DNA from: Rhizobium johnstonii 3841
GTDB lineage: Bacteria; Pseudomonadota; Alphaproteobacteria; Rhizobiales; Rhizobiaceae
Direction: 5' to 3'
Length of the DNA: 64,000 nt
Assembly: GCF_000009265.1 (NCBI RefSeq)
Contig: NC_008384.1
Coordinates: 558,001-622,000, forward strand
Shown here: positions 44,165 to 52,861 of the stretch, one piece after another
Layout: each line of letters starts with the position of its first letter
How positions within the stretch are numbered: position 1 is the first letter of the stretch
Position numbers and translations under genes: made by a program
Notes under the pieces: model-generated
Told to the model about the DNA's origin: nothing
What the model saw: the letters and a program-made list of their open reading frames with translations, nothing else
The model's database searches: none

Positions 44165-44845
44165 TCAGCTTTTCGAGCTCTGCTGTGGATAGCTGATGAT
44201 CGAGAGGTATTTGCTCGGCAATTTCACAAGCTGCTCCGGCCCATGCGGCGCATCGGCGTCGAAGAACAGGCTGTCGCCCGGCTGCATCTGGAAAAGCTGG
44301 TCGCCGTGACGGTAAACGACTTCGCCCTCGAGCATATAGAGAAACTCCATCCCCTCGTGCTGGAAGGTCGGGAAGATGTCGGAGTCGGTCGTCAGGGTGA
44401 TGAGGTAGGGCTCGACGATGACGCCGCTGGTATTGTTGTCGATATGACCGAGCACATTATATTGGTGGCCGGCGCGCGTGCCGCGCCGTTCGAGCTCGAT
44501 GCCCTGGCCTGCCTTGACGAAGACGGCGTTGCGCGGTTCCTCGAAACGGCGGAAGAAGGCCGTCAGCGGCACGCCAAGCGCCCGCGACAGCGACTGCAGC
44601 GTTGTCAGCGACGGCGAGATGTTGCCGTTCTCGATCTTCGACAGCATGCCGAGCGAAATGCCGGTCGCCGCCGCCAGATCGGTGACCGTAATGCCGAGTT
44701 TCTTGCGGTAGGCGCGCACCTCATGGCCGATCGCCATTTCGAGGTTGTTTTCCTTTGGCTCGCGGACGGCGTGAGGGTCCTGGGAAAAGGGAGCGCGTCC
44801 GCCCGCCTGTTCCGGTTGCTCTGCCGCTTCACGCCTGGATTTCAT
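44165..44845 (-). CDS. XRE-family regulator with C-terminal cupin
   Basis: 226 residues from ATG 44845 (AGGGGAAAA upstream; the frame to 44896 is less likely). HTH_3 domain about 37-95 (RKKLGITVTDLAAATGISLG, MLSKIENGNISPSLTTLQSL) and a cupin about 125-220 (FPTFQHEGMEFLYMLEGEV, LFFDADAPHGPEQL) that may bind a small ligand. Such regulators often control amine and amino-acid catabolic genes. It lies between glxA and glxB on the same strand and is the best candidate for pathway control. Confidence 0.88.
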   Translation of the reverse strand: MKSRREAAEQPEQAGGRAPFSQDPHAVREPKENNLEMAIGHEVRAYRKKLGITVTDLAAATGISLGMLSKIENGNISPSLTTLQSLSRALGVPLTAFFRRFEEPRNAVFVKAGQGIELERRGTRAGHQYNVLGHIDNNTSGVIVEPYLITLTTDSDIFPTFQHEGMEFLYMLEGEVVYRHGDQLFQMQPGDSLFFDADAPHGPEQLVKLPSKYLSIISYPQQSSKS

Positions 44846-44925
44846 GGATTTTCCCCTGCCGCCATCTCTTTTGTCCAAAGGCAACCCTATCGTCATAGTG
44901 AAAATTCCTCAACCGTGAAGAAAAC

Positions 44926-45885
44926 CTATTCCCGCCGTGCCTCACGCGGGGCGATGCCGTAGACGGCACGGAACATCCGGGAAAAATGGCTCAGGCTGGA
45001 AAAGCCGGTGGCCACCGCGATTTCCGAGACGGAAAGCGGGCTTTGCTTCAGCAGCCGATGGGCATGCTGCAGCCTGATCCTGCGGTACTGATCAAGGAAG
45101 GTGGTGCCGAGATGAGCCGCAAAGAGCCGGTCGAGATGGCGGGTGGTGACGCCGGCGATGCGCGCCATGGCGGCACGCTCCAGCGGCATCTCGATCGTCT
45201 CCTCCATCCGTTCGAGAACGTTGAGCAGACCGGGATGATGGACGCCGTAACGCTGCGCCAGCGAGGCGCGCTGGGGTGCAGCCGGCTCGTTGACCTCTGT
45301 ATGAAGATACCAGTCGCTGACCCGGCGGGCGAAATCCGGCCCCATGCGCTCGGCGATCAGCACATGCATCATGTCGAGCGGTGCGATGCCGCCGCCGCAG
45401 GTAATCCGGTTGCCGTCGATCAGGAAGCGCGCCTGGCGCGGCGTGAGGTCCGGGAAGGCTTCGAGAAGGGCTGCGGCATGCTCCCAGTGGATGGTGAAAT
45501 CGCGGCCGCCGAACAGTCCGGCGGCGGCCATCAGATAAGGCCCGCCCGAGATGCCGCCGATCCTCACCCCTTCGCGCGACAGCTGCCGCAAGCAGGAAAG
45601 CACGCCGGGATACCGCCAGTCGCGGGGTAAGCCGCCGGCGCAGACGAAGGCCGTTCCGAGACCCGAGCCTCTGAGGGGAAGAGGTTCGGCGGGGACGCTG
45701 ACGCCCGAGGAAGAAAGCGCCGGTGCGCCATCCGGCGAGAAGACCTGCAGCCGATAGATCTCGCGTCCGGCCAGAAGATTTGCCGCCCTGAGCGGCTCGC
45801 TCGCCGAGGCATAGGACATCAGCGCAAATCCCGGGATGAGGATGAAGCCGATCGTCTGCACATTTCTGCTATCAAGCGAGGACAT
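44926..45885 (-). CDS. glxA: AraC-family regulator with DJ-1/PfpI domain (GlxA type)
   Basis: 319 residues. N-terminal class I amidotransferase-like (DJ-1/PfpI) ligand domain (about 8-180; AFVCAGGLPRD, ISGGPYLMAAAGL). C-terminal AraC HTH pair (about 215-315; MARIAGVTTRHLDRLFAAHLG and SVSEIAVATGFSSLSHFSRMF). In Sinorhizobium the glxABCD cluster names this regulator GlxA. Related regulators sense glycine betaine, dimethylglycine or carnitine (GbdR, SouR, CdhR). Divergent from soxB, so likely its activator. Confidence 0.9.
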   Translation of the reverse strand: MSSLDSRNVQTIGFILIPGFALMSYASASEPLRAANLLAGREIYRLQVFSPDGAPALSSSGVSVPAEPLPLRGSGLGTAFVCAGGLPRDWRYPGVLSCLRQLSREGVRIGGISGGPYLMAAAGLFGGRDFTIHWEHAAALLEAFPDLTPRQARFLIDGNRITCGGGIAPLDMMHVLIAERMGPDFARRVSDWYLHTEVNEPAAPQRASLAQRYGVHHPGLLNVLERMEETIEMPLERAAMARIAGVTTRHLDRLFAAHLGTTFLDQYRRIRLQHAHRLLKQSPLSVSEIAVATGFSSLSHFSRMFRAVYGIAPREARRE

Positions 45886-45972
45886 GTCTTATTCTTAGCG
45901 ATTAATGTCCCTTCTGTGCAAGTCCGCCCTCCCCTTTCTGGCATCATGCAGCTGTTCTTTCCGGGGTGACCC
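45886..45972. promoter_or_regulatory. Divergent promoter glxA / soxB
   Basis: 87 bases shared by the two arms of the methylamine cluster. No clear palindrome was seen; an AraC-type activator often binds degenerate direct repeats. GGGGTGA before ATG 45973 is the soxB ribosome site. Confidence 0.5.
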
Positions 45973-47223
45973 ATGCGCTATTCCGCTCTTTCGATTTTCC
46001 TGAACGGCCTTCGTGGCAACAAAGGCTGGGCGCCGGCCTGGCGCGACCCGGCCCCAAAGCCGCATTACGACGTCGTCATCGTTGGTGGCGGCGGCCATGG
46101 TCTTGCCACCGCCTATTATCTTGCCAAGGAATTCGGCGTCACCAATGTCGCCGTCCTCGAAAAGGGCTACCTCGGCTCCGGCAATATCGGCAGGAACACG
46201 ACGATCATCCGCTCGAACTACCTGCTGCCGGGCAATAATCCCTTCTACGAGCTGTCGATGAAGCTTTGGGAGGGGCTGGAGCAGGACTTCAACTTCAACG
46301 CCATGGTCTCGCAGCGCGGCGTGCTCAACCTCTTCCATTCCGACGCCCAGCGCGACGCCTATACGCGCCGCGGCAATGCCATGCGGCTGCACGGGGTGGA
46401 CGCCGAGCTTCTCGACCGCGAGGCGGTGCGCAGGAAATTGCCCTTTCTCGGCTTCGACAATGCCCGTTTCCCGATCATGGGCGGCCTGTTCCAGCCGCGC
46501 GGCGGCACGGTGCGCCATGATGCGGTCGCCTGGGGTTATGCGCGCGGCGCAGACAGCCGCGGCGTCGACATCATTACCCAGTGCGAGGTGACCGGCATCC
46601 GCCGCGAAAACGGTGAGGTGACCGGCGTTGAGACCAGTAAGGGCTTCATCGGCTGCGGCAAGCTGGCGCTTGCTGCCGCCGGCAACTCCACCGTCGTCGC
46701 CGATATGGCCGGCCTTCGCCTACCGATCGAAAGCCATGTGCTGCAGGCCTTCGTTTCGGAAGGGCTAAAACCGTTCATCGACACGGTCGTCACCTTCGGC
46801 GCCGGGCATTTCTACGCGTCCCAGTCGGACAAGGGCGGCCTCGTCTTCGGCGGTGACATCGACGGCTACAATTCCTATGCCCAGCGCGGCAATCTCGCTT
46901 GCGTCGAGCATGTCGCCGAAGCCGGGCTGGCGCTGATCCCGTCGCTGTCGCGCGTGCGGTATCTGCGCTCCTGGGGCGGCGTCATGGATATGAGCATGGA
47001 CGGCTCGCCGATCATCGACCGCACCCATATCGACAATCTCTATCTCAACACCGGCTGGTGTTACGGCGGCTTCAAGGCCACGCCCGCCTCCGGCTTCTGC
47101 TACGCCCATCTGATCGCCCGCGATACGCCGCATCAGACCGCCCGCGCCTTCCGGCTCGACCGCTTCGCGCGCGGCTATCCGATCGACGAAAAGGGCGTCG
47201 GCGCCCAGCCCAATCTGCACTGA
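45973..47223 (+). CDS. soxB: Heterotetrameric sarcosine oxidase / N-methylglutamate dehydrogenase beta-type subunit
   Basis: 416 residues. FAD-binding Rossmann motif VVIVGGGGHGLATAYYLA (about 33-50), DAO fold, and the beta-subunit signatures GNIGRNTTIIRSNY and NTGWCYGGFKATPASG near the C-terminus. It oxidises an N-methyl amino acid, passing the methyl as formaldehyde or methylene-THF to the alpha subunit. Beside gma/mgs genes this set is best read as N-methylglutamate dehydrogenase (MgdA = SoxB type), though sarcosine cannot be excluded. First gene of soxBDAG. Confidence 0.92.
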   Translation: MRYSALSIFLNGLRGNKGWAPAWRDPAPKPHYDVVIVGGGGHGLATAYYLAKEFGVTNVAVLEKGYLGSGNIGRNTTIIRSNYLLPGNNPFYELSMKLWEGLEQDFNFNAMVSQRGVLNLFHSDAQRDAYTRRGNAMRLHGVDAELLDREAVRRKLPFLGFDNARFPIMGGLFQPRGGTVRHDAVAWGYARGADSRGVDIITQCEVTGIRRENGEVTGVETSKGFIGCGKLALAAAGNSTVVADMAGLRLPIESHVLQAFVSEGLKPFIDTVVTFGAGHFYASQSDKGGLVFGGDIDGYNSYAQRGNLACVEHVAEAGLALIPSLSRVRYLRSWGGVMDMSMDGSPIIDRTHIDNLYLNTGWCYGGFKATPASGFCYAHLIARDTPHQTARAFRLDRFARGYPIDEKGVGAQPNLH

Positions 47224-47234
47224 GGACATTTAAG

Positions 47235-47516
47235 ATGGCGAGCCTGATTTCCTGTCCTCATTGCGGCGCCCGACCGAAGGAGGAGTTCTCGATCCGTGGC
47301 GATGCGGGCCTTGGCCGGCCGGCGCCGGATGCCGGTGCGGACGCCTGGTTCGATTATGTCTATCTGCGCGACAATCCGAGAGGCCGGCACAGCGAATATT
47401 GGCACCACTCTTCCGGATGCCGGCGCTGGCTGATCGTCGAACGCGATACCGTCACCCATGTGGTCCATGGCGTCCGCGATGCCGCTCTTTCCAAGCTCGG
47501 CGGAGAACCGGCATGA
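47235..47516 (+). CDS. soxD: Sarcosine oxidase / NMG dehydrogenase delta-type subunit
   Basis: 93 residues from ATG 47235, 11 bases after soxB. Zinc-site pair CPHCG at about 7-11 and further ligands in EYWHHSSGCRRW (about 54-65), the normal SoxD pattern; small structural subunit of the heterotetramer (MgdB in NMG pathway naming). Stop overlaps the soxA start (ATGA). Confidence 0.93.
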   Translation: MASLISCPHCGARPKEEFSIRGDAGLGRPAPDAGADAWFDYVYLRDNPRGRHSEYWHHSSGCRRWLIVERDTVTHVVHGVRDAALSKLGGEPA

Positions 47517-50470
47517 CGAGCTTCCGTCTTTCCTCCGGCGGCCGCATCGACCGCGCCACGACGCTCGGCTTCACCTTCGACGGCAAGCCGCTCGAAGGCC
47601 ATCCGGGCGATACGCTCGCCTCGGCGCTGCTTGCCAACGGCGTCCAGCTCGTCGGCCGCAGCTTCAAATATCATCGCCCGCGCGGCATCCTGACGGCGGG
47701 GGCGGCCGAACCGAACGCGCTGGTGACGACGGGCAGCGGTGGGCGCACCGAACCGAATACGCGCGCGACGATGATCGAGCTTCATGAGGGGCTGACGGCA
47801 AAGAGCCAGAACCGCTGGCCTTCGCTCGGCTTTGATGTCGGCGCGGTCAACGGGCTGCTGTCGCCCTTCCTCAGCGCCGGTTTCTACTACAAGACCTTCA
47901 TGTGGCCGGCGGCGCTTTGGGAAAAGCTCTATGAGCCGGTGATCCGCAAGGCGGCGGGCCTCGGCAGGGCCTCCTACGAGGCCGACCCCGATTCCTACGA
48001 GAAATGCTGGGCGCATTGCGATCTTCTGGTGATCGGCGCCGGCCCCGCCGGTCTTGCCGCGGCGCTGACCGCCGGCCGCGCCGGTGCGCGCGTCATCCTC
48101 GCCGACGAGGGATCCGAACTGGGCGGCAGCCTGCTTTCCGACAGCGGCACCATTGACGGCAAGCCGGCGGACGCGCTTCTCGGCGAGCTGCTTGCCGAGC
48201 TGGCGAACCTGGAGAATGTGCGCCGGTTGCCGCGCATGACGGTGTTCGGCTGGTACGACGACAATGTCTTCGGCGCCGTCGAACGGGTGCAGAAGCATGT
48301 GGCGATGCCCGATCCGGAACGTCCGGTCGAACGATTGTGGCGTATCGTCGCCCGCCAGGCGATCCTTGCGACCGGCGCCGAAGAGCGTCCGCTCGTCTTC
48401 GGCGGTAACGATATTCCCGGTGTGATGATGGCAGGCGCGATGCGTAGCTATCTCAATCGGCAGGCGGTCGCGCCCGGCAGAAGCACTGTCATCTTTACCA
48501 CCAACGATGCCGGATATCGCACCGCCGCCGATCTCGAGGCCGCCGGCCTCGCAGTTACGGCGATCGTCGACAGCCGCGCGGATGCGGCCGCGAGCTGGCA
48601 GGGCCGCGCCGAAGTGCTAAAGGGCGCCAGGGTCATCGATGCTTTTGGCGGCAAGCGCCTGCGCGGCGTCAGCGTCGAGACCGCAAGCGGCATCCGCCGG
48701 ATCGAAGCCGATGCGCTTGCCATGTCGGGCGGCTGGAGCCCGATCATTCATCTTGCCTGCCATCGCGGCGCAAAACCGCAATGGTCGGACGAGGCATCGG
48801 CGTTTCTGGCGCCTGTCCAGCAGGAAGGTCTGACCGTTGCCGGCTCGGCCGCCGGCATGGTGCAAACCGCGACCTGCCTCGGTGATGGCGCCGCAAAGGC
48901 AGCTGCCGCGTTGAAGGCGATCGGTTTCGCAGCGGCGGAGCCGGCCTTTGCACCGGCGTCCGAGGCGGTTGCACAGGCAAAGCCGCTCTGGTCGGTCAAG
49001 GGTTCGAAGGGCAAGGCTTTCGTCGACTATCAGAATGACGTGCATCTCAAGGATCTGGGTCTCGCCGTCCGCGAAGGCTATGGCCATGTCGAGCTCGCCA
49101 AGCGTTACACCACATCAGGCATGGCGACCGACCAGGGCAAGCTTTCCAACATCAACGCCATCGGCATCCTTGCCGAGGCGCGCGGCGTGTCGCCCGCCGA
49201 GGTGGGAACGACGACCTTCCGGCCCTTCTACACGCCGGTCTCCTTCGGCGCTTTGACCGGGGCATCGCGCGGCAAACATTTCCAGCCGGCCCGCAAATCG
49301 CCGCTGCATGGCTGGGCTGAGAAGAACGGCGCGGTCTTCGTCGAAACCGGCCTGTGGTACCGGTCCTCCTGGTTTCCGCGCGCCGGTGAGGCGACGTGGC
49401 GCGACAGCGTTGACCGCGAGGTGCTGAACATCCGGAAGAATGCCGGCCTCTGCGACGTCTCGACCCTCGGCAAGATCGAAATATCAGGGAAGGATGCCGC
49501 GACCTTCCTCGATCGCATCTATTGCAACGGCTTCGCCAAGCTCGCCGTTGGCAAGGCGCGTTACGGCATCATGCTGCGTGAGGACGGCTTCATCTATGAC
49601 GACGGCACCGCCAGCCGGTTCAGTGACGACCATTTCTTCATGACGACGACGACCGCACTTGCCGCCGGCGTGCTGACCCATCTCGAATTCTGCGCCCAGA
49701 CGCTCTGGCCGGAACTCGACGTCTGCTTCGCCTCCTCGACCGATCAATGGGCGCAGATGGCCGTCGCCGGGCCGAAGTCGCGTACGATTCTCCAGGAGAT
49801 CGTCGATGAGGACCTGTCGGATGCGGCCTTCCCCTTCATGAGTGCTCGCAAGGTCTCCCTCTTCGGCGGCCAACTTGAAGGCCGGCTCTTCCGGATTTCC
49901 TTCTCGGGCGAACTCGCCTACGAGCTGGCAGTACCATCAGGTTACGGCGAAAGCGTTGCCGATGCGGTCATGGCGGCGGGCGAGAAACATGGCATCTGCG
50001 CCTACGGCGCCGAAGCGCTCGGCGTCATGCGCATCGAAAAGGGCCATGTCACCCATGCCGAGATCAACGGCACGGTGACGCCTGGTGATCTCGGTTTCGG
50101 CCGCATGGTTTCATCAACCAAGCCGGATTTCATCGGCAAGGCAATGCTTGCCCGGGAAGGGTTGCAGGATCCCGAGCGGCCGCGCCTCGTCGGCGTCAAG
50201 CCGCTCAATCCGGCAAGCGGCTTCCGCACCGGATCGCATATTCTTGCCGAGGGTGCTGCAGCGACGCTCGAAAACGACCAGGGTTACGTCACCTCAAGCG
50301 CCTTTTCGCCGGGGCTCGGCCATACGATCGGCCTGGCGCTCGTCAGGCGTGGGCCGGAGCGCATCGGTGAAAAGGTGACGGTCTGGAACGGCCTGCGCAA
50401 CGAATTCACCGATGCGGTGCTCTGCCATCCCGTCTTCATCGATCCAGATAACGAGAAGCTGCATGCGTGA
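47513..50470 (+). CDS. soxA: Sarcosine oxidase / NMG dehydrogenase alpha-type subunit
   Basis: 985 residues from ATG 47513 (the longer frame overlaps soxD and is rejected). A ferredoxin-like N-terminal domain (LEGHPGDTLASALLANGV, KYHRPRGI), an NAD/FAD domain (LLVIGAGPAGLAAALTAGRAG about 180-200) and a GcvT-like THF domain at the C-terminus (EISGKDAATFLDRIYCNGF about 660 onward) that binds folate and takes the methylene group. MgdC equivalent. Full length. Confidence 0.94.
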   Translation: MTSFRLSSGGRIDRATTLGFTFDGKPLEGHPGDTLASALLANGVQLVGRSFKYHRPRGILTAGAAEPNALVTTGSGGRTEPNTRATMIELHEGLTAKSQNRWPSLGFDVGAVNGLLSPFLSAGFYYKTFMWPAALWEKLYEPVIRKAAGLGRASYEADPDSYEKCWAHCDLLVIGAGPAGLAAALTAGRAGARVILADEGSELGGSLLSDSGTIDGKPADALLGELLAELANLENVRRLPRMTVFGWYDDNVFGAVERVQKHVAMPDPERPVERLWRIVARQAILATGAEERPLVFGGNDIPGVMMAGAMRSYLNRQAVAPGRSTVIFTTNDAGYRTAADLEAAGLAVTAIVDSRADAAASWQGRAEVLKGARVIDAFGGKRLRGVSVETASGIRRIEADALAMSGGWSPIIHLACHRGAKPQWSDEASAFLAPVQQEGLTVAGSAAGMVQTATCLGDGAAKAAAALKAIGFAAAEPAFAPASEAVAQAKPLWSVKGSKGKAFVDYQNDVHLKDLGLAVREGYGHVELAKRYTTSGMATDQGKLSNINAIGILAEARGVSPAEVGTTTFRPFYTPVSFGALTGASRGKHFQPARKSPLHGWAEKNGAVFVETGLWYRSSWFPRAGEATWRDSVDREVLNIRKNAGLCDVSTLGKIEISGKDAATFLDRIYCNGFAKLAVGKARYGIMLREDGFIYDDGTASRFSDDHFFMTTTTALAAGVLTHLEFCAQTLWPELDVCFASSTDQWAQMAVAGPKSRTILQEIVDEDLSDAAFPFMSARKVSLFGGQLEGRLFRISFSGELAYELAVPSGYGESVADAVMAAGEKHGICAYGAEALGVMRIEKGHVTHAEINGTVTPGDLGFGRMVSSTKPDFIGKAMLAREGLQDPERPRLVGVKPLNPASGFRTGSHILAEGAAATLENDQGYVTSSAFSPGLGHTIGLALVRRGPERIGEKVTVWNGLRNEFTDAVLCHPVFIDPDNEKLHA

Positions 50471-51008
50471 TCTTCCGCAACACAGACCGGTTCTGGCCGG
50501 CATGGCATATAACGGTTTCTCAGAGGCGGGCGTACGGCTGGAAGCCTTGCCGGAGGGCCATCTCCTGCATGTGCTCGGCGCAATCGAGCCATCCGTGCTC
50601 GCCGCGGAATTGGTGAAAGCAGGCTTTGCGAAAAGTTCGATCCGCAAGGCCGGTTTCCGCCAATGGTTCGTCGCCGGCGACGAGCCGCTAGTCCCCACCA
50701 GCCTCGATGCTCTCGTGGCAGGGCTTGCGGGAAAGGCCTTCGTCATGGACCAGAGCCACGGGCGCGTGCGTATCGGCGTTTCCGGCCGCTCTTCGCGAGC
50801 GCTTCTCTCAAGGGGGACCGCCGTCGATCTCGATCCCTCCGTCTTTCCGGAAGGCCATTCGGTCATGACGATGGTCGGTCATCTCTCCGTGCAGATCGTC
50901 CGCACCGGCGATGACAGCTTCGAACTCACTGTCCTGCGCAGTTTTGCCGAAAGCCTCTGGGACGATCTCACGCATATGGCTGCCAGCGCCGAAAAGGACG
51001 GCGTCTGA
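50463..51008 (+). CDS. soxG: Sarcosine oxidase / NMG dehydrogenase gamma-type subunit
   Basis: 181 residues from ATG 50463, overlapping the soxA stop by 8 bases. SoxG family fold (related to folate-binding GcvT-like domains): SRGTAVDLDPSVFPEGHSVMT and a C-terminal LRSFAESLWDDL. MgdD equivalent. Last gene of the operon; a palindromic repeat with terminator potential follows. Confidence 0.92.
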   Translation: MRDLPQHRPVLAGMAYNGFSEAGVRLEALPEGHLLHVLGAIEPSVLAAELVKAGFAKSSIRKAGFRQWFVAGDEPLVPTSLDALVAGLAGKAFVMDQSHGRVRIGVSGRSSRALLSRGTAVDLDPSVFPEGHSVMTMVGHLSVQIVRTGDDSFELTVLRSFAESLWDDLTHMAASAEKDGV

Positions 51009-51011
51009 CAG

Positions 51012-51052
51012 AGCATGATGCCGAAAAGTGTGAGCGGTTTTCGGATGGCATC
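51012..51052. repeat. Palindromic rhizobial repeat between convergent soxG and cpaF
   Basis: GATG-CCGAAAA (51017-51027) pairs with TTTTCGG-AT-GGCATC (51038-51052). Same family as 30082-30131. Likely doubles as a bidirectional terminator. Confidence 0.65.
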
Positions 51053-51079
51053 CTATTCTAGAGGCGGCTTTCGATCGTT

Positions 51080-52222
51080 TTAAGCTGTATGCAGCGCGGC
51101 GGCGCCGACCCATTCGGGGCGCTCGGCGCCTTGCAGCTCTTCCAGCGCATCGGCGGCAAAGCTCGGCACGACACCGGTCCACAGCAGTGCGCCGTCGGGA
51201 TTGGAATGGCCGTCACCCTCGAGCTTGTAGATGCTTTCGACGATATACTGGCCGTCATTGTTCAGGCCCTTGATCTCGGAGATCTCGATCACCCGGCGCC
51301 TTCCGGTGCGCTTGAAGCGGGCGATCTGCACGACGACGTCGACCGCCGAGGCGATCTGGGCGCGCAGCGGCCGAAGCGGCATGTCGATATCAGACATCAG
51401 CGCCAGCGTTTCCAGCCGGTGCAGGGAATCATAGGGCGTGTTCGCATGCACCGTCGAAAGGCTGCCGCTGTGACCCGAGGTCATCGCCTGGATCATATCG
51501 AGCGCCTCGCCGCCGCGGCACTCGCCGACGATGACCCGGTCCGGCCGCATGCGCAGCGACGAGCGGAACAGGTCGCGAATGCTGGCGCCGCCGCGGCCGA
51601 AACGGTCAGGCTTCGTCACTTCGAGATAGACCACGTGTTCCTTGCGGATCTGCAGTTCGGACGTGTCCTCGATGACGATGATGCGCTCGTGGTCGGCAAA
51701 GGCTTCCGACAGCGCGTTCAGCATCGTCGTCTTGCCGGTGCCGGTGCCGCCGGAGATGATGACGTTCTTCTGCAGCCCGACGGCCGCCTGCAGCAGCGTC
51801 AGCGACTGGTCGGTCAGGCTGCCCTGGGTGACGAGATCGCGAATGCTGCGATGTTCCTTCAAAAAGCGGCGAATGGAGATGCAGAGCCCGGTGCGGGAGG
51901 CGGGCGGCTGGATCATCTGCACGCGCGAACCATCCGGCAGACGCGCCTCGATGCTTGGCTCCTCTGGCGTCAGCCGCTTGCCGGAGAACTGCGCGATGCT
52001 GCGCGCGGCCGATTCCAGATCCTCACGACTGGCGAAACGCGTATCGGCCCGTTCGAGCTTGCCTCGCCTTTCGACGAAGATATCGGACGTGCCGTTGATC
52101 AGGATTTCGGACACGCTCGGATCATCGAGGAGAAAACGGATCGGCCCGAGCAGCTTGTCCAGCGCACGGGTCAGGACCTGAAAGGTCGCCTGCTCGGCAG
52201 CGTCGTCGGAAACGGCCTTCAT
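51080..52222 (-). CDS. cpaF: CpaF/TadA-type secretion ATPase (stand-alone)
   Basis: 380 residues from ATG 52222, which overlaps the stop of a tiny upstream gene (TGATG). Hexameric ATPase of the VirB11/GspE superfamily. Walker A GGTGTGKTT (158-166), Asp box VIEDTSEL (183-190), Walker B RVIVGE (229-234) and His box GHSGSLSTVHANT (250-262). The N-terminal domain is short compared with CpaF of classical Tad systems (430-500 residues). Divergent from the Tad-like operon, which has its own FHA-CpaF. The frame extending to 52468 is an artefact. Confidence 0.9.
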   Translation of the reverse strand: MKAVSDDAAEQATFQVLTRALDKLLGPIRFLLDDPSVSEILINGTSDIFVERRGKLERADTRFASREDLESAARSIAQFSGKRLTPEEPSIEARLPDGSRVQMIQPPASRTGLCISIRRFLKEHRSIRDLVTQGSLTDQSLTLLQAAVGLQKNVIISGGTGTGKTTMLNALSEAFADHERIIVIEDTSELQIRKEHVVYLEVTKPDRFGRGGASIRDLFRSSLRMRPDRVIVGECRGGEALDMIQAMTSGHSGSLSTVHANTPYDSLHRLETLALMSDIDMPLRPLRAQIASAVDVVVQIARFKRTGRRRVIEISEIKGLNNDGQYIVESIYKLEGDGHSNPDGALLWTGVVPSFAADALEELQGAERPEWVGAAALHTA

Positions 52223-52353
52223 CAGAGTGGCATCCCGACCAGGACCGTGCTCATGCCGAACAGCGTCGCCATCATCTGAACCGCAGTCGGAAAGAACATC
52301 ATCAATGGAATGAGGACCAATCCAAGTATTAAGATGCTGCTCATCGTTTCCAT
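52222..52353 (-). CDS. 43-residue hydrophobic peptide coupled to cpaF
   Basis: Begins METMSSILILGLVLIPLMM and continues with FFPTAVQMMATLFGMS. Nearly wholly hydrophobic, one or two membrane helices. GGAGAGAG lies 6 bases before ATG 52353, and its TGA overlaps the cpaF ATG (TGATG), a classic coupling. No family known to me. The Met-rich single-helix pattern suggests a pilin-like or ATPase-anchoring small membrane protein. A fortuitous frame is possible but the ribosome site and overlap argue against it. Confidence 0.65.
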   Translation of the reverse strand: METMSSILILGLVLIPLMMFFPTAVQMMATLFGMSTVLVGMPL

Positions 52354-52861
52354 TGTTCTCTCTCCGGATGGACTGGCGGGCGATACCCACCATTTGACGA
52401 AAGCTTAATCCAGATCGCCAAACAACGCCATGGCCAGGCCCCGCGGAGGCAGTCATTATGATCGTCACGCGCCGTTTCTTCTATCGCTTTGAAAGAATTG
52501 ACCAATTATGGAGCAGTAGACGAGGCTTTGCAAGGTTGACAAAAACTTCGGCCATGCAGGTAAAACTGCAGCTTATTCAATCGGTTAGTTGAAAAAATAT
52601 GACGTCAACTGCGATTGTGCCGGCGATGCCTCCAAGACAATTGGAACCCTTCGTTTCGTTTGCTTGACGGAGGGCTGGCCTTGGGCGCACTCTTGGGTCT
52701 TAATGGTGTTGCTCAACAAACGTTGGCCGCCGGGGAAGATAAGCTGAAGCAGAAAATATCATTGGATCGAGCAACATGCTCGTTCGGATCGATAGCATAT
52801 GCTTGGTTCATCTTCACCAGGGCTTCGAACCGAAACAAACCTGGGAATGAGGAGTAATCAC
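52354..52861. promoter_or_regulatory. 508-base divergent region between the small cpaF peptide and flp
   Basis: AT-rich (about 52490-52620) with no supported gene; must hold the promoters for both sides of the Tad-like locus. Weak plus-strand frame 52615-52857 lacks a ribosome site and family. Confidence 0.5.
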
